From positions 1-9,714 of the forward strand of contig QGUX01000123.1 in assembly GCA_003242275.1 (NCBI GenBank): DNA of 9,714 nucleotides, in the 5' to 3' direction. The stretch comes from Pseudomonadota bacterium. GTDB lineage: Bacteria > Pseudomonadota > Gammaproteobacteria > Steroidobacterales > Steroidobacteraceae. A model generated the notes under the pieces. The model was given only the letters and a program-made list of their open reading frames with translations. It was not told the origin of the DNA and searched no databases. A program made the translations under genes and the position numbers. Below, in pieces: positions 1 to 5,456 of the stretch; within the stretch, counting starts at the first letter, position 1, and each line of letters begins with the position of its first letter.

Positions 1-77
1 TTTTTTTTTTTCAAGCAGAACACGGATTAGGAGTTCTAGTAGGGTTCGGGGGCCTGGGAATTGTGTAAAGAGGACGG
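1..77 (+). other. Sequencing adapter read-through (Illumina flow-cell T-linker, P7, index slot, Nextera read-2 end)
   Basis: Bases 1-11 are all T. Bases 12-35 match the 24-base Illumina P7 oligo at 19 of 24 ungapped positions, beginning with the exact CAAGCAGAA. Bases 36-43 fall where the 8-base i7 index belongs. Bases 44-77 have exactly the length of the 34-base Nextera read-2 adapter and match it at 21 of 34 positions ungapped, including TGTGTA of the transposon mosaic end. The order T-linker, P7, index, transposase adapter is that of a P7 primer on a flow cell, whose oligo carries ten T before P7. The mismatches suit low-quality bases at a read end or a poor consensus. Native DNA seems to start at about 78, with an uncertainty of a few bases. 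I recognised the adapter from memory and ran no alignment. Confidence 0.9.
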
Positions 78-1021
78 TACACCACGTCGCCGTGCTCGCG
101 CACCGTGTAGTAGTCGGCGATCGAGATCGACTCGTTGTGCGTGATCAGGAAGCCGTGGATGGAGCCGGCCTTGGGTGTCCAGGTGCGAACGCGCGTGGCG
201 GCGCCGGGCTGGTTCAGGTAGATGGCCGAGCCGCAGCCGAAGTCGTGGCGCCGCGCATCGCGCGGGAAGTTGCGCTCGTGCGAACCCCAGCCGAGCTCGG
301 CCGGCTGGCAGCCCTCGCCGACGAAGCCGTCCACCGACCAGGTGTTGACGAACTCGCCCACCTCCTTGGGCCGGTTCGACACCTGCGTGTCCCGCTCGGC
401 GATGTGGATCACCTTCACGTTCAGCGCCCGCGCCAGCGAGGCCCACTCCTCGCGCGTGGCAGGGTCGGGCTTGTCGAGCTGCACGCCGATGTCGTGCTTC
501 AACGTCAGCAGTGCTTCCTTCACGAAGTGCGACACCAGTCCGGGATTGGCGCCGTGCGCGATCAGCGCGGTGGGGTTCTTCGCGGTCAGGTCGGTGCGCA
601 GCGACAGCGCGTCCTCGCGCAGCGCGTAGTTGGTGCGCCGCCCCGGCGGCACCGTCGGGTCGGTGTAGCCGCCCGCCCAGGGCTCGATGCAGGTGTCGAT
701 GTACATGGCGCCGCGTTCCCAGCAGTGCTTGATCAGCGCCACGCTGGAGACGTCCACCGACAGGTTCACGAGGAAGTCGCCGCGGCCCAGCAGGCCGTCG
801 AGCACGCGCCGGTAGTTCTCGCGCACCAGCGGCTCGACGATGAAGCGCACGCCCATCTGCTCGGCTTCGGCGCGGCCCGCCTCGTCGGCGGTGACGATGA
901 CGATGCGCGAGGCCGGGATGCCGACGTGCCGCAGGATCAGCGGCAGCACGCCCTGCCCGATGCTGCCAAAGCCGATCATCACCATGCGGCCGGGGAAATC
1001 GACGTAGACCTTGTGCGACAT
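77..1021 (-). CDS. hss: Homospermidine synthase, 3'-truncated by the contig end
   Basis: This enzyme makes sym-homospermidine from two putrescines, releasing ammonia and using NAD as a recycled cofactor in the cytoplasm. About 315 native residues remain of a family usually near 470-480. Residues 13-24 carry the Rossmann dinucleotide-binding loop (MIGFGSIGQG, GxGxxG at 17-22). Further family-typical stretches are NLSVDVSS near 86-93, YIDTCIEPWAGGY near 107-119, and HGANPGLVSHFVKEAL. The chosen ATG (1019-1021) matches the usual family N-terminus. An open frame extends upstream, but it runs through the glutathione transferase gene in another phase. A GAGG lies 13 bases before the ATG, rather far for a ribosome site. 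The gene starts 19 bases after the transferase stop, so one operon is likely. The frame formally runs on to a stop at 11, but the last 22 or so residues are translated adapter. The missing third is the C-terminal part. Confidence 0.93.
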
Positions 1022-1040
1022 TTTCGTTGCTGTACCTCGA

Positions 1041-1712
1041 TCAGGCTTGCTGCAGTTTCTGCCAACCGGGTGGCAGGGTGTTGTCGAATCCGGGCAGGTC
1101 CTCCACCCGCCTGAGCCAGCGCGCGAGCTGCGGGTAGTGCACTTCGGCCGGCAGGAAGCGCCTGGCCAGCTCGCCGGCGCCCGGCTGCAATAAGGCACGA
1201 TGCAGCACGCGGATGCAAGGGAAAATCGCGATGTCGGCCGCCGAGGGCGCATCGCCGACGATCCAGTCCCCCTGCGCCAGGCGCGCCTCGATGGTGCGCG
1301 CCTCGCGCGCCACGGTATGCATGGCGCGCACCAGCGCCGGCTCGCCGAAGCGCGGCGCGGGCTTCGACAGCTCGCCCACCAGCCGCATCAGGTCGGCCTC
1401 GGTGTAGGCCTGGAATTCGTTGATGACCCTCATGATCACGCCGGCCTCCTCGGGGCCGTGGCCGAACAGCGGCGGATCGGGGTACTTCAGGTCCAGGTAG
1501 TACATGACGGCCAGCGACTCGAACACCACGTAGTCGCCGTCCTTCACCACCGGCAGGCGGCCGCGCGGGTTCATGGCCAGCATCTGCGGCGACTTGTGCT
1601 CCTGGAACTCCACCTGCAGCAGGTGGCTGCGCCAGGGCAGGCGCTTGATCTCCAGTGCCAGCAGCACACGCCAGCAGAACGGGCTGCCGGCGCCCCAGTA
1701 AACGTCTATCAC
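1041..1712 (-). CDS. Glutathione S-transferase family protein
   Basis: A cytosolic GST-fold protein of 223 residues, normal for the family. The N-terminal thioredoxin-like domain (about 1-80) has SPFCWRV at 10-16, the usual site of the catalytic Ser/Cys, then the cis-proline glutathione-binding segment NPRGRLPVV and the ES pair of VFESLAVMYYL that contacts the gamma-glutamyl group. The helical C-terminal domain holds the N-capping box segment APSAADIAIFP. The substrate cannot be told from sequence; conjugation, dehalogenation, isomerisation or glutathione peroxidase activity are all possible. The start is a GTG at 1710-1712, directly before the conserved IDVYWGAGSPF. No ATG, GTG or TTG is available just upstream, and there is no Shine-Dalgarno sequence. 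A TACAAT box ends 6 bases before the GTG, so the mRNA may be leaderless (inference). It lies upstream of hss in the same operon; any role in polyamine chemistry is unproven. Confidence 0.9.
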   Translation of the reverse strand: MIDVYWGAGSPFCWRVLLALEIKRLPWRSHLLQVEFQEHKSPQMLAMNPRGRLPVVKDGDYVVFESLAVMYYLDLKYPDPPLFGHGPEEAGVIMRVINEFQAYTEADLMRLVGELSKPAPRFGEPALVRAMHTVAREARTIEARLAQGDWIVGDAPSAADIAIFPCIRVLHRALLQPGAGELARRFLPAEVHYPQLARWLRRVEDLPGFDNTLPPGWQKLQQA

Positions 1713-1767
1713 CCGGGGATTGTAACGATGAATTGTGCGCGCACGGGGGTGGCGCGATGATGCGCCC
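1713..1767. promoter_or_regulatory. Divergent promoter region between the GST/hss and sseA/speA operons
   Basis: These 55 bases separate two divergent start codons and must hold at least part of both promoters. On the minus strand TACAAT (forward 1719-1724) is a five-of-six match to the -10 consensus, placed 6 bases before the GST GTG; no -35 match stands out at the proper distance. The spacer also contains the 10-base perfect palindrome GTGCGCGCAC (1735-1744) and an inverted repeat GGCGC-6-GCGCC (1751-1766) right before the sseA ATG. Either could be an operator or an RNA hairpin, but short GC palindromes are frequent at this base composition. Confidence 0.45.
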
Positions 1768-2631
1768 ATGGAAGGCGATTCACCTGCCGGCGCGCTGCTG
1801 CCGGCCGACGCGTTGCGTGGCCTCCTCGGCAGGCCGGAAGTGCTGGTCGTGGACTGCCGCTTCGAGCTCACCCGGCCGGCATGGGGACGCGAGGCCCATG
1901 CGGCGGGACATGTTCCGGGCGCGGTGTTCGCGGCGATGGAACACGACCTCGCCGCACCACGCGGTCCAGGCACGGGCCGCCATCCCCTGCCCTCGCCCGG
2001 CGATTTCGCCCGCGTGCTGTCGGGTTGGGGTTTCACCGACGGCTCGCACGTGGTGGCCTACGACCAGGGCAACGGCGCCTGGGCCGCGCGGCTGTGGTGG
2101 ATGCTGCGCTCGCGCGGCCACCGGCACGTGCAGGTGCTCGACGGCGGCTGGGCGGCGTGGCTGGCTGCCGGCGGAGCGGTGTCCTCCGAGGCACCCTCTC
2201 CCGTCCCCACGCCCGTGCAGCCGCGCCCCTGGACCGGCGTGATGGACAGCAGCGAGGTGGAGGCCGCGCTCGCGCGCGGCGACATCCTGCTGGTGGATGC
2301 ACGTGGCGCCGACCGCTTCGCCGGACGGAACGAGACCATCGACCCGGTGGCCGGGCACGTGCCCGGCGCCGTGAGCATGCCCTTCGCCGGCAATGTCGGC
2401 GCGGACCAGCACTGGCTGTCGGCCGATGCCCTGCGCGCGCGCTGGCAGCCGGTGATCGAGGCCGCCGCCGGCCGGCCGGTGGTGGCGATGTGCGGCTCGG
2501 GCATCACGGCGTGCCACAATCTGCTGGCGCTCGAGCTCGCCGGGCACCGCGACACCCGCCTCTACGCCGGCAGCTGGAGCGAGTGGATCACCGACCCGGC
2601 CCGCCCCATCGCCACTGGAGGCCAAGCGTGA
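1768..2631 (+). CDS. sseA: 3-mercaptopyruvate sulfurtransferase, two rhodanese domains
   Basis: The enzyme moves the sulfur of 3-mercaptopyruvate onto a catalytic cysteine and then to an acceptor thiol, giving pyruvate and a persulfide. Its 287 residues match the two-domain SseA type. The N-terminal, catalytically inactive rhodanese domain includes DCRFELTR near 29-36 and AGHVPGAVF near 46-54. The C-terminal domain has LVDARGADRFAGRNETIDP, a second GHVPGA and the active loop MCGSGITA. The nucleophile is Cys242 (codon 2491-2493). The CGSGxTA loop is typical of mercaptopyruvate sulfurtransferases; thiosulfate rhodaneses usually have a loop with basic residues. ATG 1768 was chosen because the domain follows at once. 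It lacks a clear Shine-Dalgarno sequence, and an in-frame GTG at 1735 would add 11 residues. The stop overlaps the speA start by four bases (GTGA), so the two are co-transcribed and translationally coupled. Why a sulfurtransferase is tied to speA is not obvious. Confidence 0.92.
   Translation: MEGDSPAGALLPADALRGLLGRPEVLVVDCRFELTRPAWGREAHAAGHVPGAVFAAMEHDLAAPRGPGTGRHPLPSPGDFARVLSGWGFTDGSHVVAYDQGNGAWAARLWWMLRSRGHRHVQVLDGGWAAWLAAGGAVSSEAPSPVPTPVQPRPWTGVMDSSEVEAALARGDILLVDARGADRFAGRNETIDPVAGHVPGAVSMPFAGNVGADQHWLSADALRARWQPVIEAAAGRPVVAMCGSGITACHNLLALELAGHRDTRLYAGSWSEWITDPARPIATGGQA
2617..2621 (+). promoter_or_regulatory. Ribosome binding site of speA, fixing its GTG start
   Basis: A perfect GGAGG lies inside the last codons of sseA, 6 bases before GTG 2628. 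It supports this GTG over the in-frame ATG at 2640, which would be 18 bases away. The GTGA overlap with the sseA stop supports the same start. Confidence 0.8.
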
Positions 2632-4574
2632 ACGCGGACATGCGCGACCCGGCCCGGGCCGCGGGCAATGGCTGGAGCATCGAGGACTCGCTGGAGCTCT
2701 ACCAGATCCCGGCCTGGGGCCAGGGCTACTTTTCCATCAATGCCCAGGGCCACCTGGTGGTGCGCCCGGACACCACGCCGCAGCGCGAGATCGACCTGCA
2801 CGAGGTGGTGCGCGGACTGTCCGAGCGCGACCTGACCGCGCCGCTGGTGGTGCGCTTCTCCGACATCCTCAAGCACCGCCTGCAGCGCCTCGCCGACGCC
2901 TTCGCCCAGGCCATCGCCGAGAACGACTACGGCAACCGCTACGCGGCGGTGTTCCCGATCAAGGTGAACCAGCAGCGGCTGGTGGTGGAAGAGGTGTTCC
3001 GCTACGGCAGGGCGCACGGCTTCGGCCTGGAGGTGGGTTCCAAGCCCGAGCTGCTGGCGGTGATGGCGATGACCGAGGACTCGCCCGACCGCCTCATCGT
3101 CTGCAACGGCTTCAAGGATTCCAGCTACATCGAGGCCGTGATCCTGGCCACCAAGCTGGGCCGCACCATCATCCCGGTGGTGGAGAACTACTCCGAGCTG
3201 GACCTGATCCTGCGCCAGGCCGACAGGCACGGCGTCCGGCCGCGCATCGGCGTGCGCGTGAAGCTCTCGAGCGAGGGTTCCGGGCGCTGGCGGCAGTCGG
3301 CGGGTGACCGGTCCAAGTTCGGGCTGTTCGTCAGCGAGATCATCGAGGCGGTGGAGACGCTGAAGGCCCGCGGCATGCTCGACTGCCTGCAGCTGGTGCA
3401 CTGCCACCCGGGCAGCCAGCTGCAGGACATCCGCCGCGTCAAGGAGGCGATCAACGAGCTGGCGCACGTCTACGTGGAACTGGTGCGCCTCGGGGCGGGC
3501 CTGAGGTACATCGACGTGGGCGGCGGCCTCGGCGTGGACTACGACGGCAGCGGCACCAACTTCCCCTCCTCGATGAACTACACGCTGGCCGAGTACGCCA
3601 ATGACGTGGTGTACCGCATCGCCAGCGTCTGCAACGCGCGCGGCGTGCCCCATCCCATGATCATCAGCGAGTCCGGCCGCGCCATCGCCGCGCACCACAG
3701 CGTGCTGGTGTTCAACGTGCTGGGCCGCTCGGCGCTGGACCGCTTCACCGTCCGGCGCGAGGACCTGGATCTGCCGCCGGACGCCCCGCAGCCGCTGCGC
3801 GACCTGGCCGAGGCCTTCCAGGCCGTGGGCCCGAGGCGCCTGGTGGAGTGCTACCACGACGCGGTGACGGCGCGCGACGAGGCGCTGCAGATGTTCAAGC
3901 TGGGCCTGCTGTCGCTGCCGCAGCGCGCGCTGGCCGAGCGGCTGTACTGGGCCACCTGCACGCGCGTGCGCGACGCGGCGCGCAGGCTCGACGAGGTGCC
4001 CGAGGAGCTGGCCGAGCTCGAGGGCATCCTGTCGGACACCTACTTCTGCAATTTCTCGGTGTTCCAGTCGCTGCCGGACAGCTGGGCCATCGACCAGCTC
4101 TTTCCCATCGTGCCCATCCACCGCCTCGACGAGCAGCCCACCCGCAAGGCGGTGCTGGCCGACATCACCTGCGACTCGGATGGCAAGATCGACCGCTTCG
4201 TCAGCCTGCGCGACGTGAAGCGCACGCTGGAGGTGCATCCGCTGCGCGAGGGCGAGGACTACCTGCTGGCCGCCTTCCTGGTGGGCGCCTACCAGGAGAC
4301 CCTGGGTGACCTGCACAACCTCTTCGGCGATACCCACGTGGTGCACATCCGCCTGCATGACCAGGGCGGCTGGTGGATCGAGGAGATCGTCAAGGGCGAC
4401 ACGGCCAACAAGGTGCTGGAGTACATGGAGTACGACGTGGAGGAGCTCTACCCGGCACTGGCGCGCGATTGCGAGCGGGCCGTGCGCGAGGGCCGCATGA
4501 GCGTGGCCGAGAGCCAGGCGCTGAAGCGCTTTTACGAGAACGAGCTGAACGGCTACGCTTACCTGGAGCCGTAG
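2628..4574 (+). CDS. speA: Biosynthetic arginine decarboxylase (PLP-dependent)
   Basis: SpeA decarboxylates L-arginine to agmatine, the first step of the ADC route to putrescine. At 648 residues it has normal family length (about 630-660). The order is an N-terminal strand region (ELYQIPAWGQGYFSINAQGH, residues 22-41), the alanine-racemase-like barrel with the PLP lysine Lys112 in FPIKVNQQ (codon 2961-2963), the glycine loop DVGGGLGVDY, SESGRA with AHHSVLV, and the C-terminal beta domain with Cys515 in DITCDSDG (codon 4170-4172), the expected catalytic cysteine. The motif that usually reads HFHLGSQ in this family reads HCHPGSQ here, a notable change near the cofactor. A much longer open frame upstream (from 1881) is sseA read out of phase. 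No agmatinase, agmatine deiminase or speE gene lies in the window, so the route to putrescine is completed elsewhere. Homospermidine synthase, a user of putrescine, is encoded across the divergent promoter. Confidence 0.96.
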   Translation: MNADMRDPARAAGNGWSIEDSLELYQIPAWGQGYFSINAQGHLVVRPDTTPQREIDLHEVVRGLSERDLTAPLVVRFSDILKHRLQRLADAFAQAIAENDYGNRYAAVFPIKVNQQRLVVEEVFRYGRAHGFGLEVGSKPELLAVMAMTEDSPDRLIVCNGFKDSSYIEAVILATKLGRTIIPVVENYSELDLILRQADRHGVRPRIGVRVKLSSEGSGRWRQSAGDRSKFGLFVSEIIEAVETLKARGMLDCLQLVHCHPGSQLQDIRRVKEAINELAHVYVELVRLGAGLRYIDVGGGLGVDYDGSGTNFPSSMNYTLAEYANDVVYRIASVCNARGVPHPMIISESGRAIAAHHSVLVFNVLGRSALDRFTVRREDLDLPPDAPQPLRDLAEAFQAVGPRRLVECYHDAVTARDEALQMFKLGLLSLPQRALAERLYWATCTRVRDAARRLDEVPEELAELEGILSDTYFCNFSVFQSLPDSWAIDQLFPIVPIHRLDEQPTRKAVLADITCDSDGKIDRFVSLRDVKRTLEVHPLREGEDYLLAAFLVGAYQETLGDLHNLFGDTHVVHIRLHDQGGWWIEEIVKGDTANKVLEYMEYDVEELYPALARDCERAVREGRMSVAESQALKRFYENELNGYAYLEP

Positions 4575-4592
4575 TGATGCATCGCGCCATGC

Positions 4593-4598
4593 GAGGAG
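4593..4598 (+). promoter_or_regulatory. Ribosome binding site of the methyltransferase-fold gene
   Basis: GAGGAG lies 5 bases before ATG 4604. It decides this start over the in-frame ATGs at 4577 and 4589, which lack such a site and would put extra residues ahead of a clean signal peptide. Confidence 0.75.
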
Positions 4599-4603
4599 TT
4601 GCC

Positions 4604-5449
4604 ATGTTGCCGCGTCGTCGTCGAGCGTTGCTGGTGCCGCTGCTGCTCGCTGCCGCTGCTGCAGCCGCCGCGGCAGGCTGCGCCACCCATCCCTCCTCCC
4701 GCGGCTCGGTCAGCGCGGCGCTGGATGCCGCCATCAACGGCGGGCACCGCCCCGAGTCCGACCGGGCCCGCGACCGTTACCGCCACCCGAAGGAGACGCT
4801 GCTGTTCTTCGGCCTGCGCCCGAACCAGACCGTGGTCGAAATCACCCCGACCGGCGGCTGGTACACGCGCATCATCGCCCCGGTGCTGCGCGACCATGGC
4901 CGCTACATCGCTGCCATGCCGCCGGTGGTGCCCGGCAACGCCAACAGCGAGCGCTCGCGCCGCACCTTCACCGAGCTGCTGGCGGAGCACCCGGTGCTGT
5001 TCGACCGCGTCCAGGTCGTGGACTTCGCCCCCGGCACCACCCCGCTGGCACCGCCGGGCACCGTGGACCTGATCCTCACCTTCCGCAACCTGCACAACTG
5101 GATGGCGCGCGGCCAGGCCGAAGCCGCCCTGCGCACCATGTACGAGGCGCTCAAGCCCGGCGGCACGCTGGGCGTGGTGGAGCATCGCGGCAACGAAGCG
5201 GTGCCGCAGGATCCGCGCGCCGGCACCGGCTACGTCAACCAGGATTACGCCATCGAGCTGATCGAGAAGGCGGGCTTCCGCCTCGTCGCCACATCCGAGA
5301 TCAACGCCAATCCGAAGGACACCAAGGATCATCCCGGCGGGGTGTGGACACTGCCGCCCACGCTGGCCGGCGATGCCGCGGAGCGCGAGAAGTACCTGGA
5401 CATCGGCGAGAGCGACCGCTTCACGCTGAAGTTCGTGAAGCCCAGGTAA
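4604..5449 (+). CDS. Exported COG4798-type methyltransferase-fold protein, probable lipoprotein
   Basis: 281 residues. The first 26 form a signal peptide: MLPRRRR, a hydrophobic stretch including nine alanines in a row (16-24), then GC with Cys26. The C-site context AAGC fits a weak lipobox, since the usual leucine at -3 is alanine; lipoprotein anchoring is likely but not certain, and plain secretion is possible. The mature part resembles predicted class I methyltransferases: motif I region VVEITPTGGWYT (77-88), FRNLHNW (160-166), GVVEHRG, GYVNQDY and SEINANPKDTKDHPGGVWTLPP. From memory the family's motif I usually reads EIWPGGGWYTE; here a glycine is replaced. SAM is a cytoplasmic cofactor, so methyl transfer outside the membrane is doubtful and the fold may serve another role. 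No substrate is known. It follows speA by 29 bases and is probably in the same transcript, with its own good ribosome site. Confidence 0.85.
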   Translation: MLPRRRRALLVPLLLAAAAAAAAAGCATHPSSRGSVSAALDAAINGGHRPESDRARDRYRHPKETLLFFGLRPNQTVVEITPTGGWYTRIIAPVLRDHGRYIAAMPPVVPGNANSERSRRTFTELLAEHPVLFDRVQVVDFAPGTTPLAPPGTVDLILTFRNLHNWMARGQAEAALRTMYEALKPGGTLGVVEHRGNEAVPQDPRAGTGYVNQDYAIELIEKAGFRLVATSEINANPKDTKDHPGGVWTLPPTLAGDAAEREKYLDIGESDRFTLKFVKPR

Positions 5450-5456
5450 CCCCGGC

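Noticed and set aside
1..11. T-run as the U-tract of an intrinsic terminator for a gene beyond the edge
   Set aside because: The bases after it match the P7 oligo, and the flow-cell oligo has a T-linker at this place. No GC stem precedes it.
1713..2036. Upstream extension of the glutathione transferase frame
   Set aside because: It crosses the divergent spacer and the sseA coding region. The conserved GST N-terminus begins at the GTG at 1712.
1881..2627. Long N-terminal extension of the arginine decarboxylase
   Set aside because: This part is sseA in another frame and is Arg-rich. GGAGG at 2617 and the GTGA overlap place the real start at 2628.
2562..4358. 598-codon open frame antisense to speA
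   Set aside because: Its translation is rich in His, Gln, Val and Ala without any known motif, as expected opposite a GC-rich gene; speA has all its catalytic motifs.
4646..4678. GCN-rich alanine stretch as a repeat expansion
   Set aside because: Nine alanine codons of mixed third bases form the hydrophobic core of a signal peptide; they are not an exact tandem repeat.
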